A DNA stretch of 64,000 nucleotides, taken from Anaerolineaceae bacterium. GTDB lineage: Bacteria > Chloroflexota > Anaerolineae > Anaerolineales > Anaerolineaceae. The position numbers and the translations under genes are program-made. Below are positions 9,390-18,709 of this stretch, one piece after another. The first letter of the stretch is position 1. The number at the start of each line of letters is the position of its first letter. The stretch is taken from NCBI GenBank assembly GCA_016841525.1, contig JAENYZ010000001.1, positions 682,001-746,000 of the forward strand. The letters are read 5' to 3'. The notes beneath the pieces were generated by a model, which saw only the letters and a list, made by a program, of their open reading frames with translations, did no database searches and was not told the DNA's origin.

Positions 9390-9663
9390 GCTGCCTGAAA
9401 AGAGCTGGACCATCTCCGCGTAATCACAGATGCACTGCAACCTGTCATGGTTCCCAAAGACATGATTACAGATTGTCATCAAGACCAAGCTGATGATTTT
9501 AAATCGGACCAGAAAATCCTGAGTATAATCGCCAACCCGGTCAACACTGTTGCAGTCTGGATGGCGGATAAAATACTTCATTATCAAAAGAATGGGGCTA
9601 ATTATAATGTCTTCAGCACTTTGTGAATCCTCAAAAAATGCTCAGAATGAAAGCCCTCTGAAA
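9390..9663 (+). pseudogene. Decayed copy of the 3' end of the SDR gene
   Basis: Translating this stretch gives residues that line up with the last third of the SDR at 5762-6553: ALQPVMVPKDMI against ALQPGMVLTDMI, then KSDQKILSIIANPV and VAVWMADKIL. Frame breaks lie near 9400 (a missing base and a TGA) and near 9620, after which homology continues as NPQKMLRMKA. Homology begins within a few bases of the stop of the preceding hydrolase gene. It is a non-functional duplicate with no upstream part. Confidence 0.8.
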
Positions 9664-9916
9664 ATCAATTAACCAGCCTCAGACCAAATAAGCTTTACCA
9701 GTATCAGTATAAAATTCGGCAATTTCGAAATTTTTTGGATTATTAAAATTATCTTCGACTTCTCCTGAATAAATCACTGTACCTCTTTCAACGACAGTTA
9801 GATTGTACAAACAATTTCAACCATTGAAATTAAGGGTATATTTGAAATTAGTTGAGAGAAAACAAGTATGATTGTATATCTATTGGAATCTGTCGTATGT
9901 TTATGTGGATTGTTAG
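9664..9916. other. Intergenic region with possible tiny reverse-strand remnant and weak promoter
   Basis: On the minus strand 9679-9815 translates without stops into about 45 residues (VVERGTVIYSGEVED, then AEFYTDTG), faintly like an ABC-transporter ATPase C-terminus, but too short to assign. On the plus strand TTGAGA at 9852 and TATATC at 9875, 17 bases apart, may be the MFS gene promoter. Confidence 0.3.
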
Positions 9917-11140
9917 ATGAAAAAACCTGAGAATAAACAATTTATTTTAATTTTTGCTTTTGTATTTTTGGATCTTTTGGGCTACAGCTTAATTCTGCCT
10001 CTGCTCCCATACTATGCAAGTGATTTTGGGGCAACATTGACCCTGGTTGGGCTATTGGGGACAGTTAATGGCTTGGGTCAGCTAATCGCTGCACCGGTCA
10101 TTGGACGGCTTTCAGACCGATACGGAAGACGCCCGCTCCTGATCCTGGCAGTATCTGGTACGATACTTGGCTTTCTTCTTTTGGGATTTGCTAGAAGCCT
10201 CTGGATGATTTTTCTAAGTCGGGCTGTGGATGGGCTATTAGGCGGCAATACCGCATTAGCCCGAGCATATATCACTGATATAACAGCACCCAAAGATAGA
10301 GCCAAAAGATTGGGTTTGATTGGGGCAGCTTTTGGCCTTGGTTTCATCATCGGACCGGTTATGGGAGGCGTTTTGAGCCTTGCCGGCCTCAATGTGCCTG
10401 CACTGGTTGCGGCAGGCCTATCAATAATCAACCTGATAGCGATATTGATCTGGCTGCCAGAGTCCTTACCACCTGAAGAACGAAAACAAATGCGCAATAA
10501 TCCCCATACAGCATTTAACTTATCTAATCTCATTGATGAATTACGACGGCCCTGTGTTGGCCCCTTATTACTTATCAGCCTCTTCTACAGTTTCGCATTC
10601 ACATTATTTCAATCAAATTTCTCCTTATACGCCAAGGACGTATTACAACTTAGTGTACAGAGTACAGGGTTCATTTTGACATACGTTGGCCTGCTTTCTG
10701 TGATTGTCCAAGGATTTGCCATTGGCAAATTAACCAATAAATTTAAAGAACGTATTCTTATCATCACAAGTATCGTCTTACTCACAATTACCCTCTTCAT
10801 ATGGGGTTTTACCAGACAGGTATGGCTTTTACTGATTATTCTGGCTCCGATAGCATTGAGTGCGGGGATTCTCAACACTCTGATCACCAGCCAAATCACA
10901 AAGGCAGTATATAAAGAAGATGTTGGCGGAACACTGGGTTTAGCGAACTCCATGCAAACCGTTGCACAAATGGCAACTCCCGGAATAGGGGGTTTAATCC
11001 TTTCCAGCCTGGGACCATGGGCACTGGGTGCAGCATCCAGCATCTTCATGGCAGCCGCGTTTATTAGTGCGCTGGGAAAGAAGACAGGGCTTTCTGATTT
11101 GGATGATCAACAACCCTGTTATCAGCAAACTTCTAATTGA
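9917..11140 (+). CDS. Major facilitator superfamily exporter, TetA/DHA1-like
   Basis: 407 residues with about 12 membrane helices, the standard size for 12-helix drug:proton antiporters. GRLSDRYGRRP (about 63-73) is the loop 2-3 signature, and the helix 5 stretch GAAFGLGFIIGPVMGG near 136-151 matches antiporter motif C of exporters. Helix 1 carries the acidic residue typical of the group (FLDLLGYSLILPLLP). The order of motifs resembles TetA-type tetracycline exporters, but that does not prove the substrate. The ATG has no clear Shine-Dalgarno sequence, so translation may be weak or the transcript leaderless. The gene is not in an operon. Confidence 0.8.
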   Translation: MKKPENKQFILIFAFVFLDLLGYSLILPLLPYYASDFGATLTLVGLLGTVNGLGQLIAAPVIGRLSDRYGRRPLLILAVSGTILGFLLLGFARSLWMIFLSRAVDGLLGGNTALARAYITDITAPKDRAKRLGLIGAAFGLGFIIGPVMGGVLSLAGLNVPALVAAGLSIINLIAILIWLPESLPPEERKQMRNNPHTAFNLSNLIDELRRPCVGPLLLISLFYSFAFTLFQSNFSLYAKDVLQLSVQSTGFILTYVGLLSVIVQGFAIGKLTNKFKERILIITSIVLLTITLFIWGFTRQVWLLLIILAPIALSAGILNTLITSQITKAVYKEDVGGTLGLANSMQTVAQMATPGIGGLILSSLGPWALGAASSIFMAAAFISALGKKTGLSDLDDQQPCYQQTSN

Positions 11141-11492
11141 TCACATCTTTAATGAGTTCTTGGATACCATTAATTCTCAAAATAGCCATTTCTAATTCTT
11201 TACGCTCCCAAAGCACTTTAACGAATTAGGAATTCCTCGAGGTGCACCCCTTGAATATATGGATCCATCCACTTGCCTCAGGTGCATTTTTTAAATTATT
11301 CCCTCTTTATGTGAAAATCGATTTTTGATGAGAATGAAATAATAAAAAATTCTACTGAAGGTGATTGGTAAAACGATCTGTTAATATGGAAAATTTCACC
11401 TTGGTTGATACCAGAGATCATCTTCCTTTTCTCCCCGGTATCAACAGCATATCGTCAAGAGCCTGGCCTTAGGTTAATGTTAACGTAAGAAT
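11141..11492. other. Convergent intergenic region with one inverted repeat
   Basis: It separates the convergent MFS and PRC-barrel genes. GTTGATACC (11404-11412) and GGTATCAAC (11437-11445) form a 9-bp stem with a 24-base loop, possibly a shared transcription end, though no T run follows on either side. No gene is visible. Confidence 0.4.
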
Positions 11493-12080
11493 TCAATCTG
11501 ATATCTGCGTATCAATCTGATTTTTGCTGAGTTTTAGATAAATAGTACTCTCTTCAACATGGTCAATCGCAGAAACAGGAATTGATACATCTATTTTACC
11601 AAACAGGTGACCCTCTCGCATTACCAGGTGAGTAATCCGTTTAGTTTCCTCATCAACAAGGAATTCATCCACACGACCTATATGCCCATCAGTAGCCTCC
11701 ACTCGGGCGCCTTTTCGGACATCAACTTCATCTTCGGGAATTTGCTCATGTTCAACGGCCACATACTCATGGTCTAAATAGAGATTTCCATGCAGAGTGT
11801 AAGCGCCATTTGCATACTCTGGTATATTCATTTCTACATATTCACGTTCAATAAAAGGATCTTGTTTAGCCAATTCTCTTGAAGTCATGGAGATATTGAT
11901 CGAATCAGGAGTCGTTTCCGATACAACAGTCACAGGCACGATATATTCCGTGTGAGGAAAAGCTTTCTCCCTGACAATAAGATGCGTCACTTCTTCTGTC
12001 TTAGGTTTCAGGATCACTCTTGTAGACCGACCATAAAGACCGTCTTTACAAAATACTTCAACACCTAAAGGAAAGTTCAT
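11493..12080 (-). CDS. Two-domain PRC-barrel protein
   Basis: 195 residues, no signal peptide. Two beta-barrel units occur, at about 1-75 and 110-190. Each holds the PRC pattern: an opening strand (GVEVFCKDGLYGRS; GARVEATDGHIGRVDEF) followed by VTHLIVRE or ITHLVMRE and a final strand with IPVSAIDHVEE. PRC-barrels bind RNA-processing factors or photosynthetic and other partners; in Chloroflexota such double-PRC proteins are common and uncharacterised, often linked to stress. The start follows AGAGGTGAA. A single-gene unit. Confidence 0.75.
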   Translation of the reverse strand: MNFPLGVEVFCKDGLYGRSTRVILKPKTEEVTHLIVREKAFPHTEYIVPVTVVSETTPDSINISMTSRELAKQDPFIEREYVEMNIPEYANGAYTLHGNLYLDHEYVAVEHEQIPEDEVDVRKGARVEATDGHIGRVDEFLVDEETKRITHLVMREGHLFGKIDVSIPVSAIDHVEESTIYLKLSKNQIDTQISD

Positions 12081-12219
12081 GTTTCACCTCTTTTGGAATT
12101 CTTCAAAATGTAAACTTTTATCAAATCCAATTTCATATCATCATCTGATAATAATTTACTATCTATTTGTTATTATTACATAAGAGAAAATATGATCAGT
12201 CTTAGAAAAGTTATTTTGA

Positions 12220-12723
12220 TCAGAAAAGAATTATGGCTCCAACAATCAGTGAAATCAAACTAATGCTAAGAAAAATGATCCCCGCTACCAGCAATTCACC
12301 GGACCCTTTTGCCGAACGCTCAAACACTGCAACTTCCCTCTTTTCAGGATCATAAAAAACCCTGACCGTTGATCCCTCAGTATATTGTCTGATGACCGCT
12401 TTGGCTTTATCCGGTTATGAATAGGAAGTTTTGCCAGCGAAGGATATCCGCTCGGATGTGAAAACCATATCATCTACCTGGTAAGTATAGTCAACCACTG
12501 CAGAATATATGGTATGACTCTGACCATCATCATCGCCTCCAAAAACGCTTTCCCCAACTACAACCTCGGATTTAATGATAGTACCCTTAGTCTCCAGCCA
12601 GGATAGGCTTTTTTTCGCTTTTTTCTTATTCTTTTGCTGCAATAAAATTAACAAAATCCCAATTCCGGAAAATAATATGAAAAACGAAACGGTTAATAAA
12701 ATAGTTAATGTATTTGTTTCCAT
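12220..12723 (-). pseudogene. DUF3592-type membrane protein gene interrupted by an in-frame TAA
   Basis: Paralogue of the gene at 1-445. The frame from the ATG at 12723 is stopped after 102 codons by a TAA at 12415-12417. The same frame then continues with recognisable family sequence (VRVFYDPEKREVAVFERSAKG and a second membrane helix) to a TGA at 12220-12222, 167 codons in all if the stop is read through. The intact paralogue has TCT AAA where this copy has TCA TAA, so one A-to-T change explains the loss. The N-terminal helix, GGDDD loop and VDYTYQVDD are intact, so a truncated membrane protein could still be made. The break could also be a sequencing error. Confidence 0.8.
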
Positions 12724-12832
12724 TCTAATCCTTTCTTCTTGATTATGAGGTTATTTTCCAAGAAATAAATTAGAGAAATTGAATACAGTATATTCAGGTT
12801 AGTCAATTATGAAAACTATCGATTACTATCCT

Positions 12833-13551
12833 CTATTCAAAGGCACCAATTTCTACATAATTATCCTGCTCCCCTTTATAGGCAAATAAAGCAACCATTT
12901 TCGCAGCAGACTGGGGGTTAAAAGCGGCGCTGCTGCAGCATTGATAATGCGGGATTTCGGTATATTATAAGACGGTTTCCTGTCCACAATAATAAAAACC
13001 AATTTCACCCGATTTGCTGAAGAAAAAGAATGGCTTGCCGTTTAATATTTGGAAGTTGAAGGCCTCGTCAAATCCCTCTTATTAATTTTGAGACTCCCCA
13101 TCCTGATATATCTCACCCCAAACATTAAAGGCAGCATTTGGTCAACTGGATTTTCCTCAACATGAGCAACTTTAAGGAACCACTGGTCATCCATAACCCA
13201 AATGCCTCTGAAATTATTAATGGGGCTGATAACGCTGGCTTCAATGGACATTTCCAGGCTGTCATTACGATATACTTCTATAGAAGCCAGATCATCCTCA
13301 TAATCATCAATAACATTCAGGGAATCACCACCCACCTCTACTGGTGGGGAGAACATTACGGCTGGTTGGCTTCGTTCATTCGCATGTTTTGCAAGTATTT
13401 CCTCCCTATTACCCTCCATGGGTTCAAAAATGAGGCCTTCACCATCCCAATCAATCGATTTTTTTGGGTGCTCTTCAATGGCTAATGCTGTTTTGAGGGA
13501 ACAGGCTGATATGCTGATTAGAAAGATCGTCAAAGCCGTTATGTTTAACAA
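12833..13551 (-). pseudogene. Frameshifted lipoprotein gene
   Basis: The open part (13042-13551, 169 codons) begins with a short hydrophobic signal and SISAC, a likely lipobox. Near 13120-13130 the family-like sequence moves to another frame (VWGEIYQDGES), which meets two adjacent TAA codons and then resumes as EGFDEAFNFQILNGKPFFFF. A further shift leads to IPHYQCCSSAAFNPQS and ends DNYVEIGAFE before a TAG at 12833. Thus the 3' half is broken at least twice. I recognise the C-terminal pattern as recurrent in secreted proteins of this bacterial group, but know no function for it. Confidence 0.75.
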
Positions 13552-13903
13552 TTATTTCTGTCTCATTTTTACTCATGTTTGATTTTAATAATCAAGTAAT
13601 GAAAATTATAAAATTCTCGACTTTCATTATAAAACCTCCATTGTTTATGTGTACATGAGACTTCAATTTGATTGGTAATCTTTGTTATTCATCGAGATGA
13701 AAAAAATCTTCTCTGAAAGTTTATTTGGAAAGCAATTAATCAGCAACCGCTCCGTTTATATTGATATCTGATTAAAGAAGTAAATAAAATGAGTAATGAT
13801 AATATTGACCTTAATGGTTACCTCATTATATTGAGCTATGTTATAGCATTGGCTTGATCTGGTTTTAGGTGAAATGTAAACCTTACCCTTTGATATTTCA
13901 GAT
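13552..13903. other. AT-rich region without genes
   Basis: Upstream of the broken lipoprotein gene. No reading frame with protein-like composition, no strong hairpin and no recognisable promoter was found. Confidence 0.4.
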
Positions 13904-14050
13904 CTCATCAAACCCAGCTTAGATCGGTGCTATAGTGTTTCGCCAAGGTGAGCATTAGTGATCACCGCGACCTCCGCAAAATCTGGAATCTTACAGCTTT
14001 CTTTAATAAAATAATAGACTCTTGCAAGCAATGGCATCCAGCGCTTATCG
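13904..14050 (-). pseudogene. comM: Degraded comM 3'-end fragment (copy 1)
   Basis: Base-by-base comparison with the good copy at 53912 shows matches over about 145 bases: CCAGCTT-AGATCGGT against CCAGCTTCGGTCGGT, then the stretch for the QVHLAEAL region. It covers the last 40 or so codons. No open frame remains. The neighbouring fragment at 15871-16012 carries the adjoining part of the gene, so the phosphatase gene between may have been inserted into one fragment. Confidence 0.6.
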
Positions 14051-14094
14051 GTTCCAAAAGACGAATAGTTATTATTCAGCACAATTTCCATCCA

Positions 14095-15501
14095 TCAGTA
14101 TCGTTTCACAATCACAGTTGTGAAGTCATCCTGGTGGGGAATTTCTTTATTAAAGTCCTCTACTGCCGTCCAAAGATTTTTACAAATGGTTTTTGCATTT
14201 TCTTGACGATTAGCGACCAAGAGTTCTTTGACACGCTCAATTCCGAAAGCATGACCGGATGGGTCAAACGCCTCATACAAGCCATCACTGAAAAATAACA
14301 CCAATCCACCGTGGGGTATGGTACACTGCTGTTGATCAAGAATTAAATTATCAAATATTCCCAGTGACTTACCGGTCGTAACGGGCAAATCGATGATCTT
14401 TCCATTCTTTTTTACCAGAATCGGCGGTAGGTGACCAGCTCGAGAATAATCCAGGGTACCATTTTTCAAATCGAGTATGCAGTACAGTAAGGTAACAAAC
14501 ATGTTCGCGTTCATCTTAAGAAAAAACTTGTTTATATTTTCTAATATTTTTCGCTGATCATTGTTCCGACCTGTTTCTACTCTTGTCAAACTTAGTGTAA
14601 TTGCCATAAATAACGCAGCAGGTAAGCCTTTATCCGAAACATCCCCTATGACAATACAAACACGTTGATCATCCAAAGGGATAAAATCATAGAAGTCTCC
14701 CCCAACCGCTCTTGCAGGAATAATCAATGAGCCAAAATCATAACCCGGATATCTTGGCGGATGAGTTGGCAGAATACTCTTCTGTGCCTGGAGAGCCAAT
14801 GCCATTTCACTTTCCACCTGGTTGAACATGCGCTGTGTCTCATTAAATAGACGAGCATTTTCCAGCGATTGGCTCATGCTGTTAGTTAAAGTGGTTAACA
14901 GGTCAATATCAGATTTGGAAAATGCATTTTCAATATCCAAATTCTGTAAACTTACAATCCCTCTAGCCACGTTTCCTACAAGTAATGGCACTCCCAACCA
15001 TGTTTTCGGCACCTCTGTACCCGGAACGACCTTCATTTTTTCGGTTTCAAGCAGATCAAGAATTTCCTGTGCATTAATCATCACCGGCTTTTTCGTACGG
15101 ACAACCTTCGCCCGGGATGCGTCAATAGGGGCCCATCCCGGGATATGAAGGTGTTGTCCCCGCTCAATCGCATAATGATGAAATACCCTGTCGGTATGGG
15201 CATCATATTGAGAAATCATCACAATCTGCGCGTTGAAAGTATCGCGAAGCTTATCCCCAACCAGATCGTAAATCGCTTGCATCTCATATTTTGAAGATAA
15301 ACCCTCTTGAACGCTGTTGATCAAAGCTAATTCAACAGACCTTTGTTCTAAACATTGCTCCAAATATTCTGCAGCTTCCTCCCAATTGCCTTGCGCCTTA
15401 GCTTTCATCACCAATGAAATATAATCCTGGGGTAGATAATCTTCTCTTGGGATTTCCTTGGATTTGGTAATTCTTTCAGTGCGTTCTATTTCAGAAGTCA
15501 T
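14095..15501 (-). CDS. GAF-domain PP2C-type serine phosphatase (RsbU/SpoIIE-like)
   Basis: 468 residues from the ATG at 15501, chosen because GGGAAGAAGGA lies just before it; an ATG eight codons upstream overlaps that site. A helical N-terminus (about 1-60) precedes a GAF sensor domain (about 62-215), then a linking helix and a PP2C/SpoIIE phosphatase domain (about 235-468). Metal-binding motifs are visible: AVGGDFYDF, GDVSDKGLPAALFMA, AGHLPP, FSDGLYEA and QDDFTTV. Such proteins dephosphorylate anti-sigma-factor antagonists in partner-switching pathways in response to a GAF-sensed signal. No anti-sigma or antagonist gene is adjacent, so the partner is elsewhere. The gene stands between two comM fragments. 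Confidence 0.85.
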   Translation of the reverse strand: MTSEIERTERITKSKEIPREDYLPQDYISLVMKAKAQGNWEEAAEYLEQCLEQRSVELALINSVQEGLSSKYEMQAIYDLVGDKLRDTFNAQIVMISQYDAHTDRVFHHYAIERGQHLHIPGWAPIDASRAKVVRTKKPVMINAQEILDLLETEKMKVVPGTEVPKTWLGVPLLVGNVARGIVSLQNLDIENAFSKSDIDLLTTLTNSMSQSLENARLFNETQRMFNQVESEMALALQAQKSILPTHPPRYPGYDFGSLIIPARAVGGDFYDFIPLDDQRVCIVIGDVSDKGLPAALFMAITLSLTRVETGRNNDQRKILENINKFFLKMNANMFVTLLYCILDLKNGTLDYSRAGHLPPILVKKNGKIIDLPVTTGKSLGIFDNLILDQQQCTIPHGGLVLFFSDGLYEAFDPSGHAFGIERVKELLVANRQENAKTICKNLWTAVEDFNKEIPHQDDFTTVIVKRY

Positions 15502-15870
15502 AAAGTCCTTCTTCCCAAATATCAACCTTGCAGGATTTACCTCAAAGAATTGGAATTAACTTTTTCTTTATGGGGTTTTGTTCATTCATCTCTAAATAGG
15601 TTTTTAATTTACAGACACACCAGGTTGTAGTAAGGAAAAATATACGGAAGGCACCCATGGTAGCAATAATATTTAACATACATATCTGCTAATCATGGAA
15701 AACAATCATTTCAATATTATTTTCCATTTTAGCACAGTTCTTTTGTGTTTTGATCGTACTATTTAATAAAGTTTCTCAAAAAGTCCAATAAAGAGAACAA
15801 AGCTCTCAAGCCTACTACGTAATACCCAGGAAATCACAATATTTCAGCAGAATTTATTTAACTAATGAAA
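15502..15870. other. AT-rich intergenic region
   Basis: Upstream of the phosphatase gene; should hold its promoter. No clear -35/-10 pair, gene or repeat was identified. Confidence 0.35.
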
Positions 15871-16012
15871 TCGTCGGGCTGTAAGATACAGCCGGTTCAT
15901 AGTTGTATTCATCAATAGCTGATAGGAATCATCCAGAGTGCTGTACTTGCGTAATTGCGCAATGCACATATTGGCGTTGTTAGGAATATCCGCCAATTCA
16001 AAACGATGCTGC
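15871..16012 (-). pseudogene. comM: Degraded comM 3'-region fragment (copy 2)
   Basis: About 140 bases align with the part of comM encoding the SARAYHR to CxLDDPCQ to NADM region: TCGTCGGGCTGT, TTCATCA, ATCATCCAG and GTACTTGCG stand at the expected spacing against the copy at 53912. It carries the part of the gene just upstream of that in copy 1 and lies the right way round to be the other half of it. Many substitutions, no open frame. Confidence 0.65.
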
Positions 16013-16046
16013 TAGCATTCACAATTTTCTTTCATACATATTAATA

Positions 16047-18092
16047 TCAGGAATGCTGTCGTCGCTTATGAAGAAGAAAGTACAATATTAATCCAAATGG
16101 ACCGGTAACAGCAGTCAACAACAACCAAAATCTTCTGGAGCGATGGATTATTGATTTCCTCTTTATTGAATGCAGAAAAACGATAACCATTGAGATTATT
16201 GTTAACACAATCCACAACAAAAACAAATAATTTATTTTCAGATTCGTGCTCAAACTTTCAGGAATTAACCAAATACCTCTCTTCACGAGCAGTAAGCCAA
16301 GGTGAACCCCTTGACCTGGAAAAGCTCGTATTGCTTCAGCAACAGAGGGACAGTTAAGACTATAGGAATCCATTCCATAGTCGGTAAAGACAAATGTAGA
16401 GACATCATTTGGGGCGATAAATATTGTATTTCCACCAGCGCCTGACATGAAAGGGATTTGGAAATAATTTCCAGATCTGGTCTTGTGAGGGATGCTCCAA
16501 AACGACAAATTATATCCCTGGTCACCATAACGAAAGGTTTTTCCTGAAGGTAAACCAATAACCTCCCCAGTTTGGTAAAGCGCTTCAGATAATTTATTGG
16601 CACTCAAGATCTGTTGACTTTTGTATTTGCCATTATTCTGCAAGAGAGTAACGATCTTGCCAATATCGTCTACTGTAACACGCAATCCTGAGGCCATTAA
16701 TGGAATGCCGGGGTTACCAGACCCATTAGGCACATGTATCATAGTCATATGATAAACACCAATCGGGTGAAAAACTTCTTTCATCATCATCTCCCATAGA
16801 TGGGCATCTTTGCCTTCCTGACTCTTCAGAAAGGCGTCCATCGCTGCTGAAAGAATAAAAGTCTGAGAAGACGTATAGCGAAATATTTCACCTGGACCCC
16901 AAGAGTAGTTATTAAGGGCAAATGCATAGTTTAACTTTTTTGCAGTCGTATTTGCCAAATACCAATTTACGTAATTAGGGCCTGTTTCATTTGCATCTGG
17001 ATTAAATGGTCTGCGTGATGGGGCGTAATCACCAACGCCTGTCGCCATGTTCAACACGTCACCAAATGTTACTTCATTCCAGCCATCGTGATTGGCTGTG
17101 ACATCAAGATAGTCAATAATTTTAAGGTCAAATACCTGCTCACCATATTTCTGAGCTAGCCACAACATGCCAATACCAGCACCAATGGATTTACTGATCG
17201 ACATAGCTGCATGATGCATATAGCGAGGATAGGGGTATTCTCCATAGCGTGTTGAACATAGTTTGAGATAAATAACGCCATCAACAACAATGCCTGCTGC
17301 ACTAATTTCATCCGGCGGCAGTCCATCAGTGAGAGATTCCAATCTGTCAAGATCATAATTCAATGCCAGGTCTGACCAGGGAACAATGGGCATTTGCCTG
17401 GCTACTTCCTCAGTAAACTCAGCTTCCAGTAGTTCTCGATTGGGTATTGAGCCGGGAAAGTATTCCATCGCTATCTGCCCCCACATATCATAAATATCCC
17501 CATCAGGTGCAACTTCTTGTGTGATCTGGTAACGGAATGATGAGACTTTCGCATTATCAAAAAGGAAAGTTGCAACCCCGTTATGTGCTTCACCCCCTGC
17601 TGTAAGCCTGTCGGGGGGACTCCCCAATGTAAAAGGGAAAGAAGCACGTGACATTCCATTATCACCAGGCTCTGACCATACCTTACCAGGTGAGATTATC
17701 AGCGACCAATTTCCAGGATTTACTATTAGTGTTCGGGTTGTTGGAACAAGGTAATCCTCATAGGTAAGGAAATCAACCGAGAATCCAGGAAAATATCGAT
17801 ATTCTCTGTATTTAGAAGTACTCTTTTGCATCTCTGTGCGGGGAACGGACAGTGTGCCTTGAAACTTATGTAAGGCTGGTGCAGAATCGCCAAATGGTAA
17901 AAAATAACGATTGTCGATAGGACTGTCAATTTTTTCATCATTGTTCATTAATTCGCCGTAAAGCAGTTGGTCTCTTGAATTTGGATCAAATGACCGTTCG
18001 TTTTTCATCATCATCTGTGCTTCTGTCCGGCCATTTATTGATAATAGAACAAGAAGCAATGAGCATAAAGAAAGAATTCTATTTTTTACCAT
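16047..18092 (-). CDS. Exported beta-lactamase-fold (class C-like) serine hydrolase with C-terminal membrane helices
   Basis: 681 residues. A signal peptide (about 1-26) leads to a unique N-terminal domain of about 210 residues (FPGFSVDFLTYEDYLVPTTR, then YQITQE). A class C-type serine hydrolase domain follows, with the nucleophile in SISK near residue 300, a YTSSQTF motif in the Tyr position and a glycine-rich motif near the end. Two hydrophobic segments near 615-675 may anchor the protein. The gene at 26076-27824 has the same N-terminal domain and hydrolase but no C-terminal helices. Members of this superfamily are peptidases, esterases or penicillin-binding-protein relatives; which applies is not visible. 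The start follows GGAAAGGA. Confidence 0.75.
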   Translation of the reverse strand: MVKNRILSLCSLLLVLLSINGRTEAQMMMKNERSFDPNSRDQLLYGELMNNDEKIDSPIDNRYFLPFGDSAPALHKFQGTLSVPRTEMQKSTSKYREYRYFPGFSVDFLTYEDYLVPTTRTLIVNPGNWSLIISPGKVWSEPGDNGMSRASFPFTLGSPPDRLTAGGEAHNGVATFLFDNAKVSSFRYQITQEVAPDGDIYDMWGQIAMEYFPGSIPNRELLEAEFTEEVARQMPIVPWSDLALNYDLDRLESLTDGLPPDEISAAGIVVDGVIYLKLCSTRYGEYPYPRYMHHAAMSISKSIGAGIGMLWLAQKYGEQVFDLKIIDYLDVTANHDGWNEVTFGDVLNMATGVGDYAPSRRPFNPDANETGPNYVNWYLANTTAKKLNYAFALNNYSWGPGEIFRYTSSQTFILSAAMDAFLKSQEGKDAHLWEMMMKEVFHPIGVYHMTMIHVPNGSGNPGIPLMASGLRVTVDDIGKIVTLLQNNGKYKSQQILSANKLSEALYQTGEVIGLPSGKTFRYGDQGYNLSFWSIPHKTRSGNYFQIPFMSGAGGNTIFIAPNDVSTFVFTDYGMDSYSLNCPSVAEAIRAFPGQGVHLGLLLVKRGIWLIPESLSTNLKINYLFLLWIVLTIISMVIVFLHSIKRKSIIHRSRRFWLLLTAVTGPFGLILYFLLHKRRQHS

Positions 18093-18709
18093 GGTAATTC
18101 CTTTCCACTACGGATGATAAATTCATTGGTCAAACAAGACACTGGATTACAAGGTTCCCAACTTGCTTTGAAAAACAGACACAAACAATTGCTGGCTTCA
18201 AATCTTTGATATTGAACAATTGGTTCCCAATTCACCAAATTATGATTGAAAATGATTGTTTATCCGATTTTTACCGGACATCCTGATCCTTTCCAAACTG
18301 CTCGTAATGATTTTTCGTAATTAATCCCGTTTCATCTCCACCCTTCTTTCTATGCTAATCAATTATTCAATTTACCTTTTATTTTCTCCTTTCGTTTCGT
18401 TGAAGAATTTATTAAGACTATTTGATCTTCTGCTAGTATTTAATCAATAAATGGCCTTGGTTCGTATCATGATCCTTTGACGGTGTGTTGGAATATAGAA
18501 TTTTGAAGTCAATAACAGTGAGAACACAACTAATTTTTGGAAATTTTTCTATCTAAAAAGAAATTTTATAAGCTCAATAATACCTTAATTTCCACATGGA
18601 AACTCACATTCTGAAAATCCTCAGATTGTGATACAGGATTATTTCCAAGAGTGTTTTACTCACAGGAATAAACCCGATATTAGAACGAAGAAACCAATTG
18701 CAGGGCATC
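18093..18709. other. Intergenic region of about 600 bp without identified genes
   Basis: Holds the upstream region of the hydrolase gene (reading left) and the sequence downstream of the polyferredoxin gene. AT-rich, with no long frame, hairpin terminator or repeat family member recognised. Confidence 0.4.

Noticed and set aside
9679-9815. ABC-transporter ATPase remnant on the minus strand
   Set aside because: Only about 45 codons with a faint resemblance; not enough to call as a feature of its own.
11404-11445. Inverted repeat as a terminator between convergent genes
   Set aside because: Nine-bp stem with a 24-base loop and no T run on either strand; noted only as a weak structure.
13948-14298. 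Plus-strand 116-codon frame
   Set aside because: Overlaps the end of the phosphatase gene and the comM remnant; it is an antisense shadow.
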